Origin: Paraglaciecola marina
GTDB lineage: Bacteria; Pseudomonadota; Gammaproteobacteria; Enterobacterales; Alteromonadaceae
DNA: 38,824 nucleotides
Assembly: GCF_004360155.1 (NCBI RefSeq)
Contig: NZ_SAIS01000037.1
Span: 1 to 38,824, forward strand
Direction: 5' to 3'
The position numbers and the translations under genes were made by a program. Below the pieces are notes generated by a model, which was not told the origin of the DNA, ran no database searches, and saw nothing but the letters and a program-made list of their open reading frames with translations. Positions 9,832 to 18,570 of this stretch are shown piece by piece. Position 1 is the first letter of the stretch. Every line of letters begins with the position of its first letter.

Positions 9832-10784
9832 ATACAAAAGTTATTTTTGATACTGATCCGGGCATAGACGATGCCATGGCAATTCTGTTTGCAGAGGCGA
9901 GCAGTAAAATTGAGCTACTAGGGATCACCACGGTATTTGGCAACGCCACCATAGAAAACGCGACACGCAATGCCTTGTACCTGAAACAGCGCTTTAGTAT
10001 GTCAGCAACCGTATGTACAGGCGCTAACACCCCTTTAAACATAGCCGCTGGAGAACCCACCACTTTTGTACATGGGCAAAATGGGCTGGGGGATATTGAT
10101 TTACCTGACACCATTCCCCTTGAAACCGATTCACGCTGCGCCTGTGATTTTATTATCGACACAGTACGCGAGTACCCCAATGAGATAACACTTATCGCAG
10201 TAGGGCGCTTAACCAATCTCGCCTTGGCTCTGCAAAAAGCCCCAGACATTGCGGCCTTAGTAAAAGAAGTGGTGGTTATGGGCGGCGCTTTTGGCCATAA
10301 CGGCCATACAGGTAATGTTAGCCCTTATGCAGAGGCCAACATTATAGGCGACCCACATGCTGCTGACATTGTGTTTACACAACCTTGGCCAGTTACGGTC
10401 GTGGGGTTAGATGTTACCCAACAAAGTATTATGAGTAATGCTTACATAGAAAAGCTTAGAGATGAGTCAGCTACTTATGGTGAATTTATCTATCAAATCA
10501 GTCACTTTTACAGTGACTTTCACAAAGAAAGCGCGGGGTTAGATGGGTTTTATGTACACGACTCTTCCGCAGTAGCTTACTTGTTAGCCCCTGAGTTATT
10601 TAAGGTAAAACAAGGGCCAATACGAGTAATTTGCGAAGGCCCAGCCATTGGTATGACACTGTGCAAAACCGCTGATAAAGTGTTTCCAGTTGATGACTGG
10701 CATAATAAGCCTAAACAACAAGTATGTACTGATGTTGATAGCCAAGGGTTATTAGATTTGTATTTTAAGACGCTATATAAATAA
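9828..10784 (+). CDS. inosine/uridine-preferring nucleoside hydrolase
   Basis: The 318-residue protein begins with the calcium-binding aspartate cluster DTDPGIDDAMAIL (Asp8, Asp10, Asp14, Asp15) that defines the IunH/Rih nucleoside N-ribohydrolases. It also has VVMGGAFGHNGHTGNVSPYAEAN, split here only by normal loops, and the late HDSSAVAYLLAPELF motif with the fourth metal Asp. It cleaves nucleosides to ribose plus free base in the cytoplasm. Length is normal. It overlaps the MFS gene by 4 bp and ends the operon, giving a route of nucleoside uptake, hydrolysis, then base deamination. Confidence 0.92.
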   Translation: MNTKVIFDTDPGIDDAMAILFAEASSKIELLGITTVFGNATIENATRNALYLKQRFSMSATVCTGANTPLNIAAGEPTTFVHGQNGLGDIDLPDTIPLETDSRCACDFIIDTVREYPNEITLIAVGRLTNLALALQKAPDIAALVKEVVVMGGAFGHNGHTGNVSPYAEANIIGDPHAADIVFTQPWPVTVVGLDVTQQSIMSNAYIEKLRDESATYGEFIYQISHFYSDFHKESAGLDGFYVHDSSAVAYLLAPELFKVKQGPIRVICEGPAIGMTLCKTADKVFPVDDWHNKPKQQVCTDVDSQGLLDLYFKTLYK

Positions 10785-10912
10785 CATTCATTTTTCTAAA
10801 TTCTTTAGGCTATACAAGCGGTTAAAGAGTGTGCTAAAAATAACGTATTAGGAAAGATGGCTTACCTTATGCCTACACTGGCCTTTACAAGATACTTAAT
10901 TGCTAGAGATTT

Positions 10913-11521
10913 ATGGACGATTTAACCAAAATTTATTCTAAAAACCTGTTCTTCACCCTTTGCGTTTTCTTTGTTGGCTTAGCACTGCCTTATTCCAGAG
11001 ATAGCGCTTTAGCAATCCTTTTACTAATTTTACTGGTATTTCTTCTGTTTGCTTACTTAGGTAAGTTGTTGCTTGATGTCATTAAACGGGTAAGTCACAG
11101 CGACACTTCAATTAAAGAGTTACGGTATCTTTTTATAACCTTAGCTATCTTATGCGCGGGAAGTTATTTTTTTATTGGAATTATCGATTCGAAAGAGCAG
11201 ATGATTTCAGGTTTACGTGAAATAAAGGTTGAAGCAAGTTATGAATTAAACACTCTCAGTGGATTTGTTGGGTATGCGCAAGATCTTGTTTCAACCTACC
11301 TAAACAGCTTGTATTATTCGATAGTGGTAATGTCAACATTGGGCGATTCTAAAATTATTGTAGAAGGTGGCATCCCCAGATTTATCATCGCCTTCGAAGT
11401 TGGCGCGGCCTTAAGTTTAACAGTGTTTAAAATTGGCGAGCACTATAGCAAACGCTCAACCTTAGAAGCCAAAGCAACTGAAAACCGAATTATTGAAGCA
11501 GTCAAAAGTCGGCTTAAATAA
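10913..11521 (+). CDS. small membrane protein with a K+-channel-like pore loop and atypical filter
   Basis: The 202-residue protein has two hydrophobic segments in residues 10-50, one near 68-90 and one near 148-165. Between the last two lies LNSLYYSIVVMSTLGDSKI, which has the layout of a pore helix plus selectivity filter of 2TM (Ion_trans_2) channels. The usual TVGYGD is replaced by TLGD, two residues shorter. The tail (residues 175-202) is charged and helical. It may be a divergent channel or a non-selective relative. It is monocistronic between the purine operon and the acyltransferase. Function is uncertain. Confidence 0.6.
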   Translation: MDDLTKIYSKNLFFTLCVFFVGLALPYSRDSALAILLLILLVFLLFAYLGKLLLDVIKRVSHSDTSIKELRYLFITLAILCAGSYFFIGIIDSKEQMISGLREIKVEASYELNTLSGFVGYAQDLVSTYLNSLYYSIVVMSTLGDSKIIVEGGIPRFIIAFEVGAALSLTVFKIGEHYSKRSTLEAKATENRIIEAVKSRLK

Positions 11522-11656
11522 TTTAGTGATAGTCGCCATTGTTACCTTCTAAAATACTCAAACAGAAGAAATCAAGTTTAACCACAACCTAGAGTTCGTA
11601 AAGGAAACACACCCTGCAAATTTTAATTTCATATGCCAATAAATGGAGCAGTAGCA

Positions 11657-13549
11657 TTGCATTTTAGAAAAGATATAAATGGTTTACGAGCTATCGCCGT
11701 TTTAGCCGTAGTAATTTTCCATTTTATCCCTTTACTGGTACCAGGTGGTTACGCCGGAGTGGATATATTTTTTGTCATTTCCGGTTTTTTAATGACTGGA
11801 ATAATCGTTAAAGGGATCGAGCAAAACAACTTTTCTATTTTGAATTTTTATGTTGCCAGAGCAAATCGAATCATTCCTGCTTTAGCGGCTTTGTGTTTAA
11901 GCCTGTTGATTTTAGGTGCTATTTTTCTACCGCCTACTGAGTACCAAGCCTTAGGTAAACATGTTGCAGGCAGCATAACATTTGTATCAAATATACTTTA
12001 TTGGCAAGAGTCTGGGTATTTTGAAGCCTTGTCACAAAGTAAGTGGCTATTACATACTTGGTCACTGTCTGTTGAGTGGCAGTTTTATATATTATTTCCG
12101 CTGTTTTTGGTCATTACCAGTAAAGCCACCACCTTATTACGCCTAAAAATCTTATTTTTAATGGCCACTGTACTGTGTATATCTGGTTCGATTATTGCCA
12201 ATTATAAATGGCCAAACGCCAGCTATTATTTATTACCTACTAGAGCTTGGGAGATGCTAGTCGGTGGGCTTGTATACTTCTACCCCTTGCGTATTAGCCA
12301 GAAATCCAAGCAAGCCCTAGAGTATATTGGCTTGGCCTTAATCATCGCTGCCTTTATCCCCTTATTTGGATTAGCTTATTGGCCTGACTATTTAATATTT
12401 ATGTCTGTGCTTGGCACTGCTTTCATTATTCAAGCCAACAGAAGTAATAGTTTATTAACCGGTAACCTGTTGTTTCAAAAAATAGGAAAATGGTCATATT
12501 CCATATACCTGTGGCACTGGCCGATTGTTGTGGCACTGTCTTATTTCGCCCTGAACGGAGCCGCTATTTACTTTGGGATAGCACTATCGATATTACTGGG
12601 CTTCTTAAGTTACAACCTAATCGAAAAACTAAAATTTAGAAAGCAATTCACAAATGTACGCCAGTGCCTAACATTTAAACCCCTTTATATGGTTGTGATT
12701 ATCACTGCATTAGGATTATTTTCAAAAATTGAAGATGACTCGGCTCAGAAATTAGAATATGTGGAAAACATTAAACAATTAACGGTTAATAGAGATACCG
12801 CCGAACTCCACTATAAATTTCGTTTAACTCCTGCATTTACTAATAACGGTGAAAGCTATCAAACCTCTTTTTTATGCTCTTTAGATGGCAACAAGCAAAC
12901 TGTCGAGAGCGCCATAGACTGCCTTCAATTTAAATTACAAGACAGTGGTTTTCTAATTTTGGGAGATAGTCACGGTAGAGACTTCCTGCACGCAGTAAAG
13001 TTGGCTTATCCTGAAACAAACTTCGCTATGTTATTACAAAGTGCCTGTGTTCCTGCGACCTACAGCCGTAAAACTGGAGCAAACAAGCAATGCTTTGAGA
13101 TGCTAGGTGAAATCATTGAACAATTTGTTCTTAAAAACCACGCCTTAAAAGGAATAATCTTTGCCTCTGCTTATGGGGATGATGCCGGTATAGAGTCACT
13201 TCTCAGTGACATTGACAATAAAGTTTATGGTGATATTCCTCTGTATTTAGTTAACGCAGGCTTCGCATTAGATAACACTGTGGTAGACCTAGCTTCTGAA
13301 GCATCTGTTGTTAAAGATGTGTATAAACTAGCAGGAAATGACCAAAAGGCGCGTACAACCAACGAGTTATTAAGCGAGATAAAAGGCGTTAAAATATTCG
13401 ACAAGCACGCAACATTCTGTAAACAAGACTTATGTCGGCTAAACGACGGCTTAACCCCCCTAGTTTGGGATACCGCACATTTATCGCAGCGGGGCATTGA
13501 CATAATGGCAGCTGCGATTAAAGAGCAGAACTTTTTAGAGACACAATAA
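11657..13549 (+). CDS. OafA-type acyltransferase 3 with C-terminal SGNH domain
   Basis: The N-terminal part has the acyltransferase-3 fold with about 10 membrane helices: FRKDINGLRAIAVLAVVIFH at the start with the catalytic-type His, GGYAGVDIFFVISGFLM, and the SVEWQFYILFPL motif. The C-terminal third is a periplasmic SGNH esterase-like domain with block I LILGDSHGRDF and block V WDTAHLSQRG. Such two-part proteins O-acetylate lipopolysaccharide, capsule or other glycans. The frame is open from an ATG at 11633, but the TTG at 11657 is preceded by GGAG with 8-nt spacing and gives the usual family start (M-H-F-R-K-D-I-N-G-L-R). I therefore choose 11657 (630 aa). It ends 9 bp from the convergent kinase gene. 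Confidence 0.88.
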   Translation: MHFRKDINGLRAIAVLAVVIFHFIPLLVPGGYAGVDIFFVISGFLMTGIIVKGIEQNNFSILNFYVARANRIIPALAALCLSLLILGAIFLPPTEYQALGKHVAGSITFVSNILYWQESGYFEALSQSKWLLHTWSLSVEWQFYILFPLFLVITSKATTLLRLKILFLMATVLCISGSIIANYKWPNASYYLLPTRAWEMLVGGLVYFYPLRISQKSKQALEYIGLALIIAAFIPLFGLAYWPDYLIFMSVLGTAFIIQANRSNSLLTGNLLFQKIGKWSYSIYLWHWPIVVALSYFALNGAAIYFGIALSILLGFLSYNLIEKLKFRKQFTNVRQCLTFKPLYMVVIITALGLFSKIEDDSAQKLEYVENIKQLTVNRDTAELHYKFRLTPAFTNNGESYQTSFLCSLDGNKQTVESAIDCLQFKLQDSGFLILGDSHGRDFLHAVKLAYPETNFAMLLQSACVPATYSRKTGANKQCFEMLGEIIEQFVLKNHALKGIIFASAYGDDAGIESLLSDIDNKVYGDIPLYLVNAGFALDNTVVDLASEASVVKDVYKLAGNDQKARTTNELLSEIKGVKIFDKHATFCKQDLCRLNDGLTPLVWDTAHLSQRGIDIMAAAIKEQNFLETQ

Positions 13550-13558
13550 GCTACCCAG

Positions 13559-14875
13559 TTACTTCACCATTCTATTCGCCAGCTCAGTATATTGCTGGCT
13601 ACTTTTATCTTCTGCAACGCAGACACTTAATAGGTCTTCAATAAAACACCTTAATGCCCTGCGTTCTATTTGTATGATTTGAGCCTGCTGTTTTTTGTTT
13701 AACATGTGGTACATAGACGCGGCACCAAAATCACCAAAGATCATATTTCCGTCATCATCAACCAAGGTATTGTGGGCGTATAAATCACCATGACAAACTT
13801 GTTTACTATGCAGGTGCGCGAATACCGACTCCATTTGTTCCACTATTTTACTGATGTGAGCAATAGATAAACTCTCGCCTTCTACAAAGGTATCTCGGGT
13901 GCAAGACTCAAAGCTAGGTGGTAACCCTAAATTGCGGAAGTGCTTAGGAATAAGCGCCATCACTAAAGCTGTACAATCGTCTTCTGTGACCTGTGCAACT
14001 GGCTGAACTAAATTGGGGTGAGCCCCTGCTTTTAAACACGCTTGCATTTCGTCTTCGGGGTAGCCATCGCTAGTTAACTCACCTTTAAAGACTTTAACGG
14101 CGATATCTTGAATAAGCTCCAATTGAGGCTCTCGCCACGTTGCTTTTGAAATCACCCCAGATGCACCTTGGCCCAGTACATTTTTTACATCAATACTTGA
14201 GAAAGCTACCTGAGGTACAGAGTATGTGTGATGCTGTACTTGACTAAAAGGGTTGCCAGAAAAAGCTATCCAAGCGAGTTTTGGCAAACCTAATAATTGC
14301 TCTGGGCACTGCGTAAGCTTATTGGCAGATATACGCACCAACTCAAGGTTGGTAAGCTGTGAAAGGTTGCTCGGTAATTCAGCTAATTGATTGCCAGCTA
14401 ACATTAATTTTTGTAGCAAACATCGCTCACCCAAAGACTGAGGCAATCTGGTAATTTTGTTATCAGTCAAAATTAACCAACGCAACTTTTGAGGAAGCGA
14501 CGCTTCAGGTACATGCTTTATCTTATTAGCTTTAAAACCCACAATCTCTAGATTTGGACACTTACCAAGACTTTCCGGCAAGGTTTCAAATGGATTATTA
14601 GAAGCAAATAGTATTCTGAGTTTGGTTAGTTGCTTTATTTCATCAGGCAAACTGGTTAATCGATTATTTGATAAATCTAGCACCTCTAAACTATCTGCTA
14701 AGGACAATATTTCCATGGGAAAGTCGGTTAAATCTTCAGATAAAGCTAGCTCCGAAATACCAGCTAAATGACCAGAACGAAGTGCACAAAGAGTTTGCAA
14801 AATAAAGCGCCTGTTTGAATCTAAAACAAAGTGAAAAAGCCTACTCAAAAAGCCATAGAAAAGAAAGTTGTTCAT
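13559..14875 (-). CDS. leucine-rich-repeat protein kinase
   Basis: Residues about 40-215 hold seven or so leucine-rich repeats of 22-23 residues (LEVLDLSNNRLTSLPDEI type). Residues about 230-435 form a compact protein-kinase domain. The glycine loop is GQGASG (235-240), the ATP lysine is in IAVKVF (Lys261), Glu276 may be the helix-C partner, the catalytic loop is HGDLYAHN (Asp364, Asn369), and the metal motif is DFG (382-384). All key residues are present, so it should be an active Ser/Thr-like kinase in the cytoplasm. The kinase domain is short, ending soon after the DFG segment. No partner gene is adjacent. LRR-kinase fusions of this kind recur in gammaproteobacteria; the target is unknown. 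Confidence 0.88.
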   Translation of the reverse strand: MNNFLFYGFLSRLFHFVLDSNRRFILQTLCALRSGHLAGISELALSEDLTDFPMEILSLADSLEVLDLSNNRLTSLPDEIKQLTKLRILFASNNPFETLPESLGKCPNLEIVGFKANKIKHVPEASLPQKLRWLILTDNKITRLPQSLGERCLLQKLMLAGNQLAELPSNLSQLTNLELVRISANKLTQCPEQLLGLPKLAWIAFSGNPFSQVQHHTYSVPQVAFSSIDVKNVLGQGASGVISKATWREPQLELIQDIAVKVFKGELTSDGYPEDEMQACLKAGAHPNLVQPVAQVTEDDCTALVMALIPKHFRNLGLPPSFESCTRDTFVEGESLSIAHISKIVEQMESVFAHLHSKQVCHGDLYAHNTLVDDDGNMIFGDFGAASMYHMLNKKQQAQIIQIERRALRCFIEDLLSVCVAEDKSSQQYTELANRMVK

Positions 14876-15032
14876 ACTCTGAAAACTGAAACTTTTAGGG
14901 TTTATGCTTTTTGTCTGAAGAGTTTAACTCACTGTCGTTTTTGTGTGTTTTTAAATATTTACAAGGTGTCTAATATAACCACCAGTAAAAGCGCTGTAAT
15001 TAGATGAAAGCCATTTTTTATTAGGAAAAAAT

Positions 15033-16382
15033 ATGAAATTTAAGTTAATAACTCGCAGTATAAACTTCAAGGCATTATTAGTAGGACTATCTGCAGTTTT
15101 ATATTTTAGTAATATAAGCTTAGTATCAGCCGCAAACCCCATTGATACTCAACGTCCTGATGCTCCAAAATTAGCAGCTTATGGAGAATTTGATATCGGG
15201 GTACGTACGCTAAAAGTGGTGAACCCTGAGCAAGTTGACATGTTAAGCATTGATACCACTCAAGCTCAACCTGCAGAGTTACCTAAGTACGACCGCCCCT
15301 TAACTATAGAAGTTTGGTACCCCGCCCAAAAAGGCAGTGAGGGTAGTAATATTCTAAATGCCTTCATTCGCGATGGTAAAACTCAGGTTGAATTGACTGG
15401 TAAAGCCATACGAGATGCAAAACCAGCATCAACCCAAAGCGCCTATCCTTTAGTGTTAATCTCCCATGGCTACCCTGGCAATCGTTACTTACTGAGTCAC
15501 TTAGCTGAAAATATCGCATCTAAAGGCTATGTAGTGGTATCTATCGACCATACTGATTCAACTTACCGCACTCAAGCCGCTTTTGCTTCAACCTTAGTAA
15601 ATCGCCCCGTTGATCAACTATTTGTATTGTCACAAGTTGATGAAATGTCACAAGATAAAAGCTCATTTTTATATGACTTAGTCGATGCCAACAACACAGC
15701 CTTAATTGGTTATTCAATGGGTGGGTATGGAGCCGTAGTTAATGCTGGAGCTGGGGTTACAGAAATAGCGGTCAATAGCCCACAAAGCCCCCCATTTGGT
15801 ACACTTAAACGTCATCAAGCAGGTCTTAAGCCAAAAGCCGATCCAAGATTAAAAACGATTATAGCCTTTGCACCTTGGGGCATGAACTATTACATGTTCA
15901 GTAATGAAACCCTGAAAACAGCGACTGTGCCCATGTTGTTAGTGGCGGGGTCACAAGATAACGTATCTGGTTACGAGAATGGTGTGAGAGCCATATGGCA
16001 AGGCATGAGTAATAGTGATCGTTCATTGTTAACCTTTGACCATGCTAATCATAATGCTGGTGCAGTGATGCCAGCCCCAGAAGAGTCTTACCGTTTTGAT
16101 GAGAGGTTAGGCTTTAATGTAAGTGAACATTACATAGATGCAGTTTGGGACAATGTACGCATGAATAACATTGCCCAACACTTTGTTAGCGCATGGTTAG
16201 CAAAATACCTGAAAGATGATGACAATATGCAAGCTTACCTTGAACTTGTACCTAACTCTAATGACGGAATTTGGGCCATGGACAAGCAGGCTCAACCCAA
16301 AGCAGAGCATAACTACTGGAAAGGTTTTAAAGAGCACACAGCTAAAGGTTTGAGGTTTGAGAGCTTAAAAGCTGCAGAGTAA
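15033..16382 (+). CDS. secreted alpha/beta-hydrolase (PAF-acetylhydrolase/dienelactone hydrolase-like)
   Basis: The 449-residue protein has a signal peptide (residues 1-34, ending LVSAAN). In the mature part there is the strand and oxyanion region LVLISHGYPGN (about 140-150), the nucleophile elbow GYSMGGYG (Ser228), a late acid region AGSQDN and a catalytic His candidate in TFDHANHN. This is the alpha/beta-hydrolase triad order. The extended N-terminal region with EVWYPAQKG resembles platelet-activating-factor acetylhydrolase-like proteins of bacteria. It probably acts on an ester in the periplasm. AGGA lies close before the ATG. It is monocistronic and ends at a strong bidirectional terminator. 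Confidence 0.85.
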   Translation: MKFKLITRSINFKALLVGLSAVLYFSNISLVSAANPIDTQRPDAPKLAAYGEFDIGVRTLKVVNPEQVDMLSIDTTQAQPAELPKYDRPLTIEVWYPAQKGSEGSNILNAFIRDGKTQVELTGKAIRDAKPASTQSAYPLVLISHGYPGNRYLLSHLAENIASKGYVVVSIDHTDSTYRTQAAFASTLVNRPVDQLFVLSQVDEMSQDKSSFLYDLVDANNTALIGYSMGGYGAVVNAGAGVTEIAVNSPQSPPFGTLKRHQAGLKPKADPRLKTIIAFAPWGMNYYMFSNETLKTATVPMLLVAGSQDNVSGYENGVRAIWQGMSNSDRSLLTFDHANHNAGAVMPAPEESYRFDERLGFNVSEHYIDAVWDNVRMNNIAQHFVSAWLAKYLKDDDNMQAYLELVPNSNDGIWAMDKQAQPKAEHNYWKGFKEHTAKGLRFESLKAAE

Positions 16383-16402
16383 ACCTAAATCAGATAAATA
16401 GG

Positions 16403-16444
16403 CTTCACGGCTGCGTAAACTAAGTAGCCGTGAAGCTATTTTGC
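16403..16444. terminator. bidirectional Rho-independent terminator
   Basis: A perfect 11-bp stem (GCTTCACGGCT / AGCCGTGAAGC) with a 13-nt loop is followed by TATTTT. It lies between the convergent hydrolase and sulfotransferase genes and can end both transcripts. Confidence 0.85.
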
Positions 16445-16454
16445 AAAACCTTAT

Positions 16455-18452
16455 TTAACCCATATCTGCGACTAAGGCTTTTAATGGTTGAAGCTGGGTT
16501 TCAAAGTTTTTCCATTGCTCCATGCCACTTTTAAAGATAGGTTGCCTAACTTGTTCTGAGCTAGCGGTGCGCACTGAGCGTTTTGTTTCGTGAAAATTCA
16601 AACATTGCGCTTCAAATGGCAAACCACAAAAATCCAAAATACGATGTACTTGAGTCTCCAGATCATTCACTACGTTTTCATATTGCATATGCAGAATTTT
16701 ATTAGGCAACACCATGTTCCAGTGATCCATCAAATCTAGATAATCTTTATAATACTTAGCGGCGTCTTCTAGGCTGTAACTAAACTCTTGGCCTTCAGCA
16801 AATAATTGTTTAAACACACTAAAACAACAAGACATAGGATCTCGGCGTGCATCTATTATTTTTGCGTTAGGTAAAATAAGGTTAATCAAACCTAAGTGTC
16901 TAAAGTTGTTTGGCATTTTATCGATGAAAAACGGCGCGCCCTGTCGGTATATTTTGGTATCTTCAATGTAATCCTTTCCGAATTTTTGTAACTGTTCAGC
17001 TGTCAATTCTGTCAGAATTTTTGGATATCGCCTTGGGCTATTTGGGCCACCTCTGCCATTTAAACGATGTGATAGAGACATGATGTTAGGCAGCTCCATA
17101 GTGCCGTCAACCATAGAATGAGAAGACAATATTTGCTCTAACAAGGTCGACCCAGCCCTAGGCAAGCCAACAATAAAAATAGGGGTAGTAGACTCTTGCT
17201 CTTTATTTGCCCCACTATTTTGAGCAAATAAAGAGGGGGAACACACGTCTTTTTGAGCTTTGCATTCGGCTTCGATGCGTTCAGAGGTATAACCTAACTG
17301 TTGCTTTTTAAGGGCATTACCTCGTTCATAATACTCAAAGGATTGCTCATAATTACCCTTATCTTCAAAGGCTTTACCTAAGGCAAAACACAAGTGATAC
17401 TTATCTTCAAAAGCTGTAGTTGGTGCTTTTTCAAGATCTTGCATTCTGGTAATTTCTGCAGCACTAAAACTATAAGTTTTTAGGTTGGCTAAACTCCAAA
17501 ATGCATCACCATAATTGTCTTTGCAGGCACTAGCTTTTTGATAGGCCTCTATGGCTTTTTTAGTATTACCTAAGGTTTTGTAAGCATGGCCTTGCATTAT
17601 ATGTACACCTGAATCTTCAGGGATTTTTTTCAATAAATTGGCGTAAATCTGAATCGCTTTTTCAAACTCGCCTACCGCTTGATTTTCATTAGCAAAAGCC
17701 ATTTGATAGCGAATGTTTTCAGGGGATTTATGACGTAAAATTTGCGCTTGCTCTAAGGCTTTTTGGTATTTTTGCCTTCGGTGCAACACGTTCACATAAT
17801 CAAAACGTGCTTGATGAAATTCTGGCTCAAAGGCTAGGCAACTTTCTAATAAAAACTCGGCATCATCTAAGACTTTATGGTGCACACCTATGCTTGCTAA
17901 CAATCGCATGGCTTCTACATGTTTTGGCTGTTGTCTCAAAAAGTATCGGCAAATATCTTCGGCTTTTAGTATTTTGTTTTCGTTAATTAAACTACTCACA
18001 CTGACTAATTCTCTGGGCATTTTTGCCCAATATTGAAATTGCTGAGTTGCCTGATTAGCAGCCCATGTATCGTTTTTTACCTTGTATAATTCTGAGAGGT
18101 TCTTCCAGCTTGCTAAAAGTGCAGGATTCAATAACACCGCTTGTTCATAGGCTTTTATCGCTGCTGAGCCATCGGTAAAACGATAATTATGGCCTTCTTC
18201 TTGGTACGCTCGCGCATAATTGACATAATAACTTTTAAGCTGATTTAAGATGGCTAATGCTGATTCGCTATTGTTTTGATAACGGTGACAAACAGCTGCA
18301 ATGTACAAAGCATCAATTTGGTCTGGGTATTCAGTAAGTATTTGAGTGGTGACGTCTATTGCTGCAGCGTATTGTTTTTTTTGTAATAGTTGTTTTGCTT
18401 TATCAATATTTGGCTGTAATTCTTTATTTTTAGTAGGGTCAGAATCGCCCAT
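16455..18452 (-). CDS. TPR-repeat sulfotransferase family protein
   Basis: The 665-residue protein has an N-terminal half made of tetratricopeptide repeats (residues about 10-400; for example SGVHIMQGHAYKTLGNTKKA). From about residue 425 it has a sulfotransferase domain with the PAPS-binding loop PIFIVGLPRAGSTLLEQIL and the downstream ARRDPMSCCFSVFKQ region with the 3'-phosphate-binding Arg/Ser pattern. This two-part architecture is common in marine proteobacteria and is usually found beside TonB receptors. The acceptor is unknown. GGAG lies 9 nt before the ATG. It is separated from the receptor gene by a terminator, so it is a separate unit. Confidence 0.85.
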   Translation of the reverse strand: MGDSDPTKNKELQPNIDKAKQLLQKKQYAAAIDVTTQILTEYPDQIDALYIAAVCHRYQNNSESALAILNQLKSYYVNYARAYQEEGHNYRFTDGSAAIKAYEQAVLLNPALLASWKNLSELYKVKNDTWAANQATQQFQYWAKMPRELVSVSSLINENKILKAEDICRYFLRQQPKHVEAMRLLASIGVHHKVLDDAEFLLESCLAFEPEFHQARFDYVNVLHRRQKYQKALEQAQILRHKSPENIRYQMAFANENQAVGEFEKAIQIYANLLKKIPEDSGVHIMQGHAYKTLGNTKKAIEAYQKASACKDNYGDAFWSLANLKTYSFSAAEITRMQDLEKAPTTAFEDKYHLCFALGKAFEDKGNYEQSFEYYERGNALKKQQLGYTSERIEAECKAQKDVCSPSLFAQNSGANKEQESTTPIFIVGLPRAGSTLLEQILSSHSMVDGTMELPNIMSLSHRLNGRGGPNSPRRYPKILTELTAEQLQKFGKDYIEDTKIYRQGAPFFIDKMPNNFRHLGLINLILPNAKIIDARRDPMSCCFSVFKQLFAEGQEFSYSLEDAAKYYKDYLDLMDHWNMVLPNKILHMQYENVVNDLETQVHRILDFCGLPFEAQCLNFHETKRSVRTASSEQVRQPIFKSGMEQWKNFETQLQPLKALVADMG

Positions 18453-18514
18453 TTAACATACTCCAATTCAATCCTAATAATGGCTCTAGACTACCTCAAG
18501 TTCTCAGACTTACC

Positions 18515-18545
18515 AAAAAAGCGACTTAAATTAAGTCGCTTTTTT
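18515..18545. terminator. bidirectional terminator
   Basis: A stem GCGACTT / AAGTCGC with a 5-nt loop is flanked by an A6 tract on the left and a T6 tract on the right. It lies just downstream of the TonB receptor (minus strand) and upstream of the sulfotransferase start, so it mainly ends the receptor transcript. Confidence 0.88.
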
Positions 18546-18570
18546 GATAACTATAAGTAACTAATAAATA

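Noticed and set aside
9734-10249. 171-codon minus-strand frame across the MFS and nucleoside hydrolase genes
   Set aside because: It is antisense to two genes with strong family motifs and has no motif of its own.
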